A DNA stretch of 64,000 nucleotides from Flavobacterium panacis (GCF_024649945.1 NZ_JANKMS010000009.1:186001-250000); one strand, 5' to 3'. Shown: positions 34,927 through 42,956, counted from the stretch's first letter. Numbers and translations are program-made. The notes: a model not told the origin generated them from the sequence alone.

Positions 34927-37092
34927 TTAATTGTTTTCTATCCAATAATCACTATAAAAATTACTTGTTGCCATTAAATCTTCGTGATTTCCCGATTTTG
35001 TTATCGTTTTGTTTTCTAATATATAGATGGTGTTTGCAATATTTTTTAACTTATTTAAACGGTGTGAGATAAATAATACTGCACAATTCAATTTTATTTT
35101 TTGCAGTAATTGCATGGTAAAGTTTTCGGTATTCCGATCCATGGCAGAAGTGGCTTCATCCAAGATTAAAAACTGTGGTTTTTTAAATAATGCTCTTGCT
35201 AAGGCAATAATCTGTTTTTCTCCACCACTTAAATTAATTCCCTCTTCACCAACAATAGTCATCAAGCCTTGAGGTAATTGATTAATGTAAAAATCAAAAC
35301 CATATTCTAGAACGAAACTCAGGATGTCTTCGATTGTACTTTCGGCTCCAAGAAGAATATTGTCAACTACGGTTCCATTGAATATTGAAATTTCTTGTGG
35401 AATGACGGCTGTTAGATTTCTATAGTTTTCAAGTTTAGTTTCTCTTAAATTGTATTTTTTATTTACAAGAATGTTTCCATTTTCATAATCGTAAAAACGC
35501 TGTAGTATTTGGCCTAAAGTACTTTTTCCATTTCCGCTTTCACCAACAATTGCAGTGAGTTTTCCTTTTTCAATTTCTATATTTATATGGTGAAAAAGTT
35601 CGCTTCGTCCTGCGAACCTAAAAGAAAGATTTTGAATAGAAATGTTATCGATTTCAAATATTTCTAATCCTTCTTTATTTTCCTTTTCGATTGATGCAAA
35701 TTCATACATTCTGTTGAAAGCAATTTTGGCTTCGTTTATAGGAATTGAAATTAAAGCCAGATTTGCGATTGATGGCAATAACGAACCAACGATTCCTAAA
35801 ATTGCCATTAACTCTCCAATCTTGATTTCTTTGTTAAAAACCTGAATAGAAGTGTAAATTAAAATACCAATTACAAATACAACATTTGCTAAGCCAGATT
35901 GCCAAGATAAACTAATATTGATTTTTCCGATATTAAATATTTTGTCTTGATAATTGGCAAAAATATGCTGGTTTAGCTTGCTGAATAAAGGTTGTTTATT
36001 ATCAGTTTTAATTGTAGTAATTCCTTGGATAGTATTAATAAAATTACTTTCATTAACTGCTGCACTTTGCATGATTTCTTTTTGCGAACTCAAGATTTTT
36101 TTATTGTTACGATAAATTATAAAAAAGTATATAGGAATACTTAAGAGACAAATTAATCCCAGTCTCCAAGAATAAGAAAATAAGAAAATCGTTGAAATTA
36201 TTGAAACTAATACATCGATTATTAATGAACTTGTGAGTAGTTTAATAACATTCTGTATACGTTGTGTATCATTTAATCTGGAAACGAGTTCGCCTGTTTT
36301 TCTATTATCAAAAAAAGATTTAGGAAGATGCAATAAAGAAGAGAAGAAAAAAAGATTTATCCTGTTATTAAAATCTTTAGATTGTCTCAACAGAAAATAT
36401 TGTCTTAGAACAGCTATTCCAACGCGAGCAGAAAGTAAAACAGCCAGCAAAATAATTCCAGAAATTAGTTTTTTAATATTATTTGATGGCAAAATATCAT
36501 CTATCAGTTTTTGAGAAAATAAGGCCATTGCCAATCCTAGCCCAGCAACAAAAATACCAAGTAAAACAGAAATCCAGATTAATTTGTAATCTTCTTTTAG
36601 AAGATTTAAGAACCATTTTTTCTGATTACTTTGCTCCGATTCTTTAGTAATAAAAGAACTATTTGGCGAAAGAGTTAAACAAGTTTTAGAAATCCAGATT
36701 TTTTCCAGTTCAGATATTGACAAGTTATAGATTCCTTTGGCTGGATCGCCAATTAAAAAACCTTCTTTTTCATTGTATTTATAACATACAATGTAGTGTT
36801 CTAATTGATTATCAATTAATGTATGCAAGATAACTGGTGCTGCATGGTCAATTAATGCCTGAATATCTGCCTCACAACCCTCGGCAGTAAATCCTAATTG
36901 ATTTGCCGCTTGATATAAACCTAGCATAGTGGTACCTTGCTTTGTCGTTCCACTAAGTTCTCTGATTTTTTCTAAGGAGCTATTTCCATTATATAATTTT
37001 ATAATAGATAATAAACAAGATGGGCCACAATCTGACTGATCTAACTGTAGGGTTTGCGTTTTTGAAATATGTTTTAAATCTAATATAGACAC
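34927..37092 (-). CDS. Peptidase C39-containing ABC exporter (bacteriocin type)
   Basis: The 721-residue protein cleaves leader peptides and exports the product in one polypeptide. The N-terminal C39 domain has the catalytic triad Cys22 (QSDCGPSC), His99 (LEHY) and Asp116 (GDP). A six-helix ABC membrane domain spans about 170-460. The ATPase has Walker A GESGNGKST at 517-525, signature LSGGEKQ at 621-627 and Walker B LILDEATSA after it. The gene follows the thioredoxin-like gene by one base and belongs to the run that encodes two leader-peptide precursors. No HlyD-type adaptor is present in the window. Confidence 0.95.
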   Translation of the reverse strand: MSILDLKHISKTQTLQLDQSDCGPSCLLSIIKLYNGNSSLEKIRELSGTTKQGTTMLGLYQAANQLGFTAEGCEADIQALIDHAAPVILHTLIDNQLEHYIVCYKYNEKEGFLIGDPAKGIYNLSISELEKIWISKTCLTLSPNSSFITKESEQSNQKKWFLNLLKEDYKLIWISVLLGIFVAGLGLAMALFSQKLIDDILPSNNIKKLISGIILLAVLLSARVGIAVLRQYFLLRQSKDFNNRINLFFFSSLLHLPKSFFDNRKTGELVSRLNDTQRIQNVIKLLTSSLIIDVLVSIISTIFLFSYSWRLGLICLLSIPIYFFIIYRNNKKILSSQKEIMQSAAVNESNFINTIQGITTIKTDNKQPLFSKLNQHIFANYQDKIFNIGKINISLSWQSGLANVVFVIGILIYTSIQVFNKEIKIGELMAILGIVGSLLPSIANLALISIPINEAKIAFNRMYEFASIEKENKEGLEIFEIDNISIQNLSFRFAGRSELFHHINIEIEKGKLTAIVGESGNGKSTLGQILQRFYDYENGNILVNKKYNLRETKLENYRNLTAVIPQEISIFNGTVVDNILLGAESTIEDILSFVLEYGFDFYINQLPQGLMTIVGEEGINLSGGEKQIIALARALFKKPQFLILDEATSAMDRNTENFTMQLLQKIKLNCAVLFISHRLNKLKNIANTIYILENKTITKSGNHEDLMATSNFYSDYWIENN

Positions 37093-37614
37093 TTATTCAA
37101 ATTTTAATTTTTTAAGTAAGAATTCAGGTTTTGTTTGTCCTTTGATTTTTTCAATCAGTTTTTGGTTTTTATTGTATAGAACGATACAAGGCAATGCATT
37201 TACATCAAATGTAGTAGCGAAAGTAGCTTTGCTGTCGCGTAAAAAATAAAGGTTATCATAATTGTTAAGTTTATGGAACACAGCAAATTTTTTAATTAAT
37301 TCTATTTCTTCAAGTGAAATAAAAACGATCTGAAAGTCTTTAAACTTATTGATGTTTTGGCTTATCATTTCAGCTTCTTCATTGCAAAATCCACATTCGG
37401 TATTGAAGTAAATAAAAATGACAGGAGTTGATTTTTTTAAATTATCATTTGTGAAATCCTTACCATTTATATTTTTATAACAAAATAGAGGAATTGCATT
37501 TATTTTTTCCGTTACTTCTTTTTTATAGCTTATTTTAGAGATTATTTGATAGCCTAGTAAAAGAAAAATAATGGCAAATAATAAGATAACAATGCTTTTA
37601 AGTGATTTTCTCAT
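37093..37614 (-). CDS. Membrane-anchored thioredoxin-like protein
   Basis: The 173-residue protein has an N-terminal signal anchor (residues 8-24) and a thioredoxin-fold domain. The redox motif is CGFC (Cys74, Cys77) in NTECGFCNEE, and the cis-Pro loop is NALPCIVLY. It probably faces the periplasm. Next to a peptide exporter and two Cys-containing precursors, it could form or reshuffle disulphides in the exported peptides; this is inference. It may instead be a general TlpA-like reductant. It is adjacent to the exporter gene and overlaps the preceding small gene by 17 nt. Confidence 0.85.
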   Translation of the reverse strand: MRKSLKSIVILLFAIIFLLLGYQIISKISYKKEVTEKINAIPLFCYKNINGKDFTNDNLKKSTPVIFIYFNTECGFCNEEAEMISQNINKFKDFQIVFISLEEIELIKKFAVFHKLNNYDNLYFLRDSKATFATTFDVNALPCIVLYNKNQKLIEKIKGQTKPEFLLKKLKFE

Positions 37615-37777
37615 TTTTTTGATTCTCCTTTAATAGGGTTATAATAATTAATAAGATCATTGGGACGATTCCTAATAAGGTTTGCAGTAATTCAGCATTG
37701 TTAAAAAAGTAATTGGTTATATATAATATAATCATAAAGCAAGATAAGGCGAAAAGGATCTTCTTAAAATTTGACAT
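37598..37777 (-). CDS. 59-residue two-helix membrane protein
   Basis: A 59-codon frame beginning MSNFKKILFALSCF with helices at about 7-20 and 30-48, and a charged end (KENQKNEK). It starts one base after the stop of the 209-residue membrane protein gene and overlaps the thioredoxin-like gene by 17 nt. Continuous coupling and membrane character support it as a real small gene of this operon. The function is unknown. Confidence 0.6.
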   Translation of the reverse strand: MSNFKKILFALSCFMIILYITNYFFNNAELLQTLLGIVPMILLIIITLLKENQKNEKIT

Positions 37778-37778
37778 T

Positions 37779-38408
37779 TTAGCTGTAATTAAGATTGAAA
37801 AACATCACAGTCGCAACCCATAAGAACAAACTTGGAACATAACTTAGGGCTACTATTTTCAATCCATAATCAGTATTAGTTTGAGTAAGTTTGCCAATTT
37901 CATATCCTAAATAAATCACATAGAAAAGTTCAAATAGATTTAAAACTTGGAAAGGATAAACAAACCATGTTTCTAAGTCTTTATAGCCAATAATGTTTAA
38001 AGCAGAGAGAGGGTAGAAATATTGAATATCTTCTAAAGTATAATTAGTTTGAAAAAAGTAAAACCAGATGATTTTAAAAATAGGGACTAATAAAAAGATA
38101 AATTCTGCTTTTAGAACAAAATTTAAAAGGGCATTAAAATTTAGATCTTTATTAGAGAAAAACAAACCTATATAAAGTATTGTCGTAATTATTGAAGTTT
38201 TGATTAATAACAAAATAGGAGGTAAAAGATAGGTAATCCAATTCCATTTTTTTTGGAACTCAAAAAAAAGTTCAATTTGTCTGATTGTAAATTGTTCAGA
38301 AAGATTGTTATACATTAACTTATCAAAGTTGATAGCTTGCTTAAAGACTTCATTTAATAAAATTGAAACTATGATAAGGAACAAATACTTTGGCACAACA
38401 CTTTTCAT
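37779..38408 (-). CDS. Multi-spanning membrane protein of the peptide locus
   Basis: The 209-residue protein has an N-terminal helix (about 7-20) and further helices at about 58-82, 94-115, 148-168 and 183-204. It has a Phe/Tyr-rich periplasmic loop. I recognise no family, though the shape recalls Yip1-like membrane proteins. It lies between the peptide precursor genes and the thioredoxin/exporter genes on the same strand. It could assist export or provide immunity; neither is supported by a motif. Confidence 0.65.
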   Translation of the reverse strand: MKSVVPKYLFLIIVSILLNEVFKQAINFDKLMYNNLSEQFTIRQIELFFEFQKKWNWITYLLPPILLLIKTSIITTILYIGLFFSNKDLNFNALLNFVLKAEFIFLLVPIFKIIWFYFFQTNYTLEDIQYFYPLSALNIIGYKDLETWFVYPFQVLNLFELFYVIYLGYEIGKLTQTNTDYGLKIVALSYVPSLFLWVATVMFFNLNYS

Positions 38409-38481
38409 GAATTTTTTTGTTTTAACTTTAGTATAATTGGTGTGATCTTTCTCGAATAATTTACATTTGATTCAGTGTCAT

Positions 38482-38517
38482 AAAAAATAACCAAGAGTAA
38501 AACTCTTGGTTATTTTT
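38482..38517 (-). terminator. Intra-operon hairpin after the second peptide gene
   Basis: AATAACCAAGAGT pairs with ACTCTTGGTTATT around a 4-nt loop, followed by T residues on both strands. It directly follows the stop codon of peptide gene B. It may partially terminate transcription, so that the peptide genes are made in excess over the export genes. That role is inference. Confidence 0.75.
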
Positions 38518-38682
38518 CTAACTATTCCAGCATCTGCCGATTTCACTATTTAGTCCACTGACACTTGCTATTAGAGCTCCTCCTGGAGAACTATATGCTA
38601 CAACAGCAAACATTCCTACCCAGCCACACGCAACAGCTCCAGCTTTAATTTTAACTAGATTATTTTTCTTTATTTTTTTCAT
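38518..38682 (-). CDS. Bacteriocin-like precursor peptide B
   Basis: The 54-residue precursor has a leader-like N-terminus MKKIKKNNLVKIKAG (1-15). The predicted mature peptide (39 residues) has a hydrophobic centre and Cys near each end (Cys19 and a Cys four residues from the C-terminus, RCWNS). The core segment SPGGALIASVSG matches that of peptide A. The ATG at 38682 is preferred to an upstream in-frame one, which would bury the leader. Cleavage after Ala-Gly by the C39 exporter is predicted. It overlaps the preceding membrane protein gene by 23 nt. Confidence 0.75.
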   Translation of the reverse strand: MKKIKKNNLVKIKAGAVACGWVGMFAVVAYSSPGGALIASVSGLNSEIGRCWNS

Positions 38683-38854
38683 AAGACGATTTTTTATTGT
38701 TAGTGTAGATAATTCCAATTATATTAATGCTTAATGCGATTATAAGTGAAAAAGCTAAATACTCAAACATTTTACTTGTGATAAAGTGTTTGTTGGCATC
38801 TAAGAATATGATGCCTACAATAGACCAAATGAAAGCTTTTACGATTTTATACAT
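38660..38854 (-). CDS. 64-residue two-helix membrane protein between peptide genes
   Basis: Helices lie at about 5-20 (FIWSIVGIIFL) and 31-50, followed by a strongly basic/acidic end (NNKKSSYEKNKEK). No family is recognised. Its position between two peptide precursor genes, and its size, are typical of a bacteriocin immunity protein; this is inference. It starts 33 nt after the stop of peptide A. Confidence 0.6.
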   Translation of the reverse strand: MYKIVKAFIWSIVGIIFLDANKHFITSKMFEYLAFSLIIALSINIIGIIYTNNKKSSYEKNKEK

Positions 38855-38887
38855 TTAGTATTTAGTTTAATGTTTTCAGTTATAAGC

Positions 38888-39055
38888 TTAAAAACAATCT
38901 TGTGCAGCAGCTGCAGCAAAAATGCTTATTCCAGCAATTAATCCTCCTCCTGGTATAGCACATGCAACTGCTGCAGCTGCTCCCATTAACATACAACCTC
39001 TATTACTTGTCCCTGCATGTAAATTTTCCATTTGTTTTAATTCTAGTTTTTTCAT
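38888..39055 (-). CDS. Bacteriocin-like precursor peptide A
   Basis: The precursor is 55 residues. The leader MKKLELKQMENLHAG (1-15) is a classic double-glycine-type leader: acidic, with conserved Leu/Met/Leu spacing and the final pair Ala-Gly in place of Gly-Gly. The mature part has three Cys (Cys21, Cys32 and the penultimate residue, QDCF), an Ala-rich membrane-like centre and AIPGGGLIAGIS. That core is shared with peptide B (Pro-Gly-Gly-x-Leu-Ile-Ala). It is the first gene of the run, just after a TAAATTTG promoter element. Confidence 0.78.
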   Translation of the reverse strand: MKKLELKQMENLHAGTSNRGCMLMGAAAAVACAIPGGGLIAGISIFAAAAAQDCF

Positions 39056-39084
39056 AATTATTTAGATTTATGGTTAATATTTTT

Positions 39085-39092
39085 CAAATTTA
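39085..39092 (-). promoter_or_regulatory. -7 element of the peptide operon promoter
   Basis: TAAATTTG on the minus strand, 29 nt before the start of peptide A. The -33 element is weak, which could mean dependence on an activator such as the divergent XRE regulator. Confidence 0.55.
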
Positions 39093-39172
39093 GAGAGTAT
39101 TAGAAAAAAGTATTAGTCGATAATCGGTTATAAAAACCTATTTACGCATAATTGTAAAATAATTCTTATGTT

Positions 39173-39180
39173 TATATTTG
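39173..39180 (+). promoter_or_regulatory. -7 element of the XRE regulator gene
   Basis: TATATTTG 18 nt before the start codon, with TTG at 39152-39154 as a possible -33. The spacing to the divergent peptide promoter is about 80 bp, so a regulator bound between could affect both. Confidence 0.55.
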
Positions 39181-39198
39181 TTTTCTAAACATTAATTT

Positions 39199-39543
39199 AT
39201 GAATAAAGCAGTTGGTCATAACTTAAAAAAGATGCGTACAAATAGAAATATGTCACAGGAAGAAGTGGCAGATCATTTAAATATTTCTCAATCTGCTTAT
39301 GCCCGAATGGAAAGGGGAGAAAGCAATTCTTGGGCTGGACATCTTTTAAAAATTTGTAAAATATTTGAAATCATTCCAGAAGAACTTTTTGTAGACACTA
39401 TAAAAACTAAATCTAGCGAAAATATAGAAAATCCAGAAAATGATAGTGCCGTCTTATCTGATAAATTAATTGAACAGTATGAAGGAAGAATAAGAGACTT
39501 AAAAAAAATTATAAAAGAATTACGGCAGAACAAAAGGAGCTGA
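39199..39543 (+). CDS. XRE-family helix-turn-helix regulator
   Basis: The 114-residue protein has an N-terminal HTH_3 domain (about 8-62, with MRTNRNMSQEEVADHLNISQSAYARMERGES). A C-terminal Glu/Lys/Arg-rich helix, probably a coiled coil for dimerisation (about 85-112), follows. It is encoded divergently from the peptide operon, with a 143-bp shared spacer. It probably autoregulates and controls the peptide genes (inference). A bidirectional terminator separates it from the convergent aspartate kinase gene. Confidence 0.85.
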   Translation: MNKAVGHNLKKMRTNRNMSQEEVADHLNISQSAYARMERGESNSWAGHLLKICKIFEIIPEELFVDTIKTKSSENIENPENDSAVLSDKLIEQYEGRIRDLKKIIKELRQNKRS

Positions 39544-39548
39544 AAAAC

Positions 39549-39582
39549 AAAAAAGGCTCCACTATAAAGTGAAGCCTTTTTT
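39549..39582. terminator. Bidirectional terminator
   Basis: AAAAGGCTCCACT pairs with AGTGAAGCCTTTTT (one mismatch) between the XRE regulator gene and the convergent aspartate kinase gene. Confidence 0.75.
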
Positions 39583-39622
39583 AATAAGTTTGAATTAAAA
39601 AATTACCTTTTATAAAGTAATA

Positions 39623-40882
39623 TTAGCTTAATTCTTTAGTCACAATCTGCATTGTTTCACGGCTAACTTGTTTTAGTAAAACTTCTTTGTTAGCTTCAAC
39701 AGTTTCTGCTGCCTCTTCTGTAAAGTGACGGATTGTATATAAGGTTACATTTTCGCTGTATTCTACTTTGAATTTTTTAGAAAGAATAGCATTCAATTCT
39801 GGGAAATTTCCAAATTTATCTTCCACACAAACAGAGAAACTAATCGCAGAATTCTGAATCAAGTTTACTTTGATTTTAAATTCGTGGAATAATCCGAAAA
39901 TCTCACTGATGTTTTCTTCCATAATAAAAGAAAAATCAATTGAAGAAAGCGAAATTAAAAGTTGTTCTCTTTTTACAATAAAACATGGATATTGTGGTTC
40001 TAAGTCAACACCTTTAGAAACACAAGTTCCTTTTAATAAAGGATTCACGAATGATTTTACGTATAACGGAATCTCTTTTTTCTGTAAAGGTTGTAAAGTT
40101 TTTGGGTGAATAACAGTTGCTCCGTAAAATGCTAACTCGATTGCTTCACGATATGAAATTTGGTTTAGCAAACTTGCATTTTCAAAATAACGTGGATCTG
40201 CATTCATAACTCCTGGAACATCTTTCCAGATGGTTACACTTTCAGCATTTAAACAGTAAGCAAAAATTCCTGCAGTATAATCAGAACCTTCACGACCTAA
40301 AGTTGTTGTGAAGTTGTTTTCGTCAGCACCTAAGAAACCTTGAGTGATGTTTAATTGTTTTCTTGGAACATTTTTGCTGATGTTTTGCTGAGTGGTTTCC
40401 CAATCTACTTCTGCATCTCTGTAGTTTGCATTCGTTTTAATGAAATTACGAACATCAAGCCATTGCGTCTGAATTCCTCTGAAATTCATATAATGACTTA
40501 AGATATTAGTCGAAATCAATTCACCAAAACTAACAACCTGATCGTAAACGAAGTTGTAATTTGGAGATTTATTATGCGCTAAGAAATATTCAAGTTCAGC
40601 AAACTGAGCATTTACAGCTGCAAAAACTTCATTTTTTTCATCTTCAAATAAATCCAATAAAATTTGATTGTGATATTTTTTGATTTCTTGTACAGAAGAA
40701 CTCAATTCTGTTGATTTTTCGAAATAATTCTTTATGACAACTTCAAGAGCATTTGTTGTTTTTCCCATAGCCGAAACTACAAGAATTACGTCTTCGTAAC
40801 CTACTTTTTGTAAAACGTCGTATACGTTTTTAATTCCATCTGCATCTTTTACCGATGCTCCTCCAAATTTAAATACTCTCAT
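39623..40882 (-). CDS. lysC: Aspartate kinase
   Basis: The 419-residue protein phosphorylates aspartate, the first step toward lysine, threonine and methionine. The N-terminal KFGGASVKD motif (about 5-13) binds ATP. SFGELIST and TLGREGSDYTAGIFAY hold catalytic residues. Two C-terminal ACT-type regions (about 300-400) suggest feedback control by an amino acid. It is monofunctional, with no homoserine dehydrogenase domain. It lies downstream of the GNAT gene on the same strand, separated by a hairpin repeat. Confidence 0.93.
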   Translation of the reverse strand: MRVFKFGGASVKDADGIKNVYDVLQKVGYEDVILVVSAMGKTTNALEVVIKNYFEKSTELSSSVQEIKKYHNQILLDLFEDEKNEVFAAVNAQFAELEYFLAHNKSPNYNFVYDQVVSFGELISTNILSHYMNFRGIQTQWLDVRNFIKTNANYRDAEVDWETTQQNISKNVPRKQLNITQGFLGADENNFTTTLGREGSDYTAGIFAYCLNAESVTIWKDVPGVMNADPRYFENASLLNQISYREAIELAFYGATVIHPKTLQPLQKKEIPLYVKSFVNPLLKGTCVSKGVDLEPQYPCFIVKREQLLISLSSIDFSFIMEENISEIFGLFHEFKIKVNLIQNSAISFSVCVEDKFGNFPELNAILSKKFKVEYSENVTLYTIRHFTEEAAETVEANKEVLLKQVSRETMQIVTKELS

Positions 40883-40947
40883 TTTTAATTTATAGATTTT
40901 AGATTTTTAGATTTCAGTTTGGGGCGAAATCTGTTACTTATTTTTTT

Positions 40948-41038
40948 CCGCCACGACCCGAGCGATAGCGAACAGGCGAAGCAATTCACGAATTATCTTT
41001 TTAAATCTTTGCGAATAAAAATTCGTGAATTCGTGGCG
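40948..41038. repeat. Hairpin repeat with inserted short segment
   Basis: The outer arms CCGCCACGA and TCGTGGCG, plus inner arms AATTCACGAATT / AATTCGTGAATT, match the elements at 3870 and 56456. About 26 nt (CCCGAGCGATAGCGAACAGG and flank) are inserted in the left arm. It lies between the GNAT and aspartate kinase genes. Confidence 0.6.
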
Positions 41039-41047
41039 AACATTTTT

Positions 41048-41536
41048 TTATAATTTTTCTAAGAACGAATTTATTCCAGTTTCATCCATTTGCACTACTC
41101 TCCATTCCTCAAGGATTTTGGCGCCTGAATTTTCGTAAAACTTTACTGCTGGAGTATTCCAGTCCAGCACATTCCATTCTATTCTTCTAACATTATCTCT
41201 CTTTCCTTGTTTCATTATTTCAGAATAAAGTGCAGATCCTAATCCAGAGTCGCGCATTTTCTCTTTTACAATTAAATCTTCAAGGTGAATTGTTTTTCCT
41301 TTCCAGGTAGAATAGCGATAATAATACAAGGCAATTCCAACAATTTCTTTTTGTTTTTCTTCGTTTTCAATCTCTGCTACAAAGACGTGAAAGAGTGGTT
41401 TTTCTCCAAAACCGTCACGTATTAAATCGTCTTCTGTAATGACAACTGCTTCAGGTTCTTTTTCGAATATCGCAAGCTCCTGAATAAGTCCCAAAACCGA
41501 TTTCATGTCTTCAGGATTGCCTTTTCTAATATTCAT
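41048..41536 (-). CDS. GNAT-family N-acetyltransferase
   Basis: The 162-residue protein has the GNAT fold: N-terminal NIRKGNPEDM, central IHLEDLIVKEKMRDSGLGSALYSEI (about 95-120, the acetyl-CoA loop with RDSGLGSAL in place of the canonical Q/RxxGxG/A), and WNVLDWNTPAVKFYENSGA further on. This pattern is close to spermidine/diamine or thialysine acetyltransferases, but the substrate is uncertain. It lies between the fbp gene (divergent) and the aspartate kinase gene (same strand), an order common in Flavobacteriia. Confidence 0.88.
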   Translation of the reverse strand: MNIRKGNPEDMKSVLGLIQELAIFEKEPEAVVITEDDLIRDGFGEKPLFHVFVAEIENEEKQKEIVGIALYYYRYSTWKGKTIHLEDLIVKEKMRDSGLGSALYSEIMKQGKRDNVRRIEWNVLDWNTPAVKFYENSGAKILEEWRVVQMDETGINSFLEKL

Positions 41537-41733
41537 AATTCATTCATTTTTATTTTTTGTCCTTCATAGTATCGCTTTTTCCTTCATCAGATTTACTCTT
41601 GCGAATGCTTATCAGAAACAATTTTTTGTATTCGTATTTTTATGTATTTATTATCTAAAAAAGCATTTTTTTAGTTGTTGCTTTTCGCTGATTATTAGCA
41701 AATATACAATAGTAGCAAACTAACAAAATAATT

Positions 41734-41766
41734 TTTGAATCATTCTCACAAAATAGACGATATTTG
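41734..41766 (+). promoter_or_regulatory. Promoter of fbp
   Basis: TTTG at 41734-41737, 21 nt, then GATATTTG at 41759-41766, one mismatch from TAnnTTTG and 32 nt before the start codon. Confidence 0.55.
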
Positions 41767-41798
41767 TGACTTAAAAACAAAACTATAACGATTTAGAA

Positions 41799-42806
41799 AT
41801 GGAAGAACGCAATAAAACACTGGGAGAGTTTATTATTGAGAACCAAAAAGCATTTCAGTATTCTTCGGGAGAACTTTCCCGAATTATCAACTCTATTCGA
41901 TTGGCAGCCAAGGTTGTGAATCATAAAGTAAACCAAGCAGGTTTGGTGGATATTATCGGCGCCGCGGGCGAGCAGAATATCCAGGGAGAAGACCAGCAAA
42001 AATTAGATGTCTATGCCAATGAAGTATTTATCCAGACGTTAATAAACCGTGAGATTGTCTGTGGTATTGCTTCTGAAGAAAACGACGATTATATTACAGT
42101 TCAGGGGAGCGACAACTGTCATAATAATAAGTACGTGATCTTAATGGATCCGCTTGACGGATCTTCAAACATTGATGTGAATGTTTCAGTAGGAACTATC
42201 TTTTCTGTTTTTAGAAGAGTAACACCAATTGGAACTCCGGTAACTAGCGAGGATTTTTTACAACCGGGAATCAATCAAGTGGCAGCAGGCTATGTAATTT
42301 ATGGAACTTCTACCATGCTGGTTTACACAACAGGTCATGGCGTAAACGGATTTACATTAAATCCAGCAATTGGTACATTTTACCTTTCACATCCAAACAT
42401 GAGATTTCCAAAAGACGGAAATATTTATTCGGTAAACGAAGGGAATTATGTTCATTTTCCGCAGGGAGTAAAAAATTATATTAAATACTGCCAGGAAGAA
42501 AAAGAAAACAGACCTTATACTTCTAGATATATCGGAAGTTTAGTTTCCGATTTTCATCGTAATATGATTAAAGGCGGTATTTATATTTATCCAACAAGTT
42601 CTAAAGCGCCAAAAGGGAAGTTACGTTTGTTGTATGAATGTAATCCAATGGCGTTTTTAGCAGAACAAGCAGGAGGAAAAGCAACAGACGGATTTAGCAG
42701 GATTATGGAAATCAAACCAACAGAACTGCACCAAAGAGTTCCATTTTTCTGCGGAAGCTATAATATGGTAGAAAAAGCAGAGGAATTTATGGCAGGAGCT
42801 AACTGA
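41799..42806 (+). CDS. fbp: Fructose-1,6-bisphosphatase class 1
   Basis: The 335-residue protein hydrolyses fructose 1,6-bisphosphate in gluconeogenesis. The metal-binding signature MDPLDGSSNIDVNVSVGTIF is present at about 112-131. SEEN (about residues 91-94) supplies a Glu ligand. The substrate site includes RYIGSLVSDFHRN and the GGIYIYP segment near 260. The ATG follows a promoter by 32 nt. It is monocistronic, with two terminator-like hairpins downstream. Confidence 0.97.
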   Translation: MEERNKTLGEFIIENQKAFQYSSGELSRIINSIRLAAKVVNHKVNQAGLVDIIGAAGEQNIQGEDQQKLDVYANEVFIQTLINREIVCGIASEENDDYITVQGSDNCHNNKYVILMDPLDGSSNIDVNVSVGTIFSVFRRVTPIGTPVTSEDFLQPGINQVAAGYVIYGTSTMLVYTTGHGVNGFTLNPAIGTFYLSHPNMRFPKDGNIYSVNEGNYVHFPQGVKNYIKYCQEEKENRPYTSRYIGSLVSDFHRNMIKGGIYIYPTSSKAPKGKLRLLYECNPMAFLAEQAGGKATDGFSRIMEIKPTELHQRVPFFCGSYNMVEKAEEFMAGAN

Positions 42807-42842
42807 GTTTTCAGTTACAGTCGCAGTTTTCAGTGATATTTC

Positions 42843-42876
42843 AAACCCGATAGGTTTTTAAAACCTGTCGGGTTTT
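42843..42876. terminator. Terminator after fbp
   Basis: AAACCCGATAGG pairs with CCTGTCGGGTTT (one mismatch), followed by T residues, 36 nt past the fbp stop. Confidence 0.75.
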
Positions 42877-42921
42877 CTATTTCAAAAGTATTTTTAATTC
42901 TCATTATTAACTATAAAAAAT

Positions 42922-42956
42922 AAGCCCAACAGATTTAAATAATCTGTTGGGCTTTT
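42922..42956. terminator. Second hairpin terminator downstream of fbp
   Basis: AAGCCCAACAGATT pairs with AATCTGTTGGGCTT around a short loop. It is symmetric, so it can also serve the TerB-like gene on the minus strand. Confidence 0.75.

Noticed and set aside
33467..39543. The possibility that the peptide locus is a lanthipeptide or radical-SAM RiPP cluster
   Set aside because: No LanM/LanB, radical-SAM, YcaO or other modification enzyme is encoded there.
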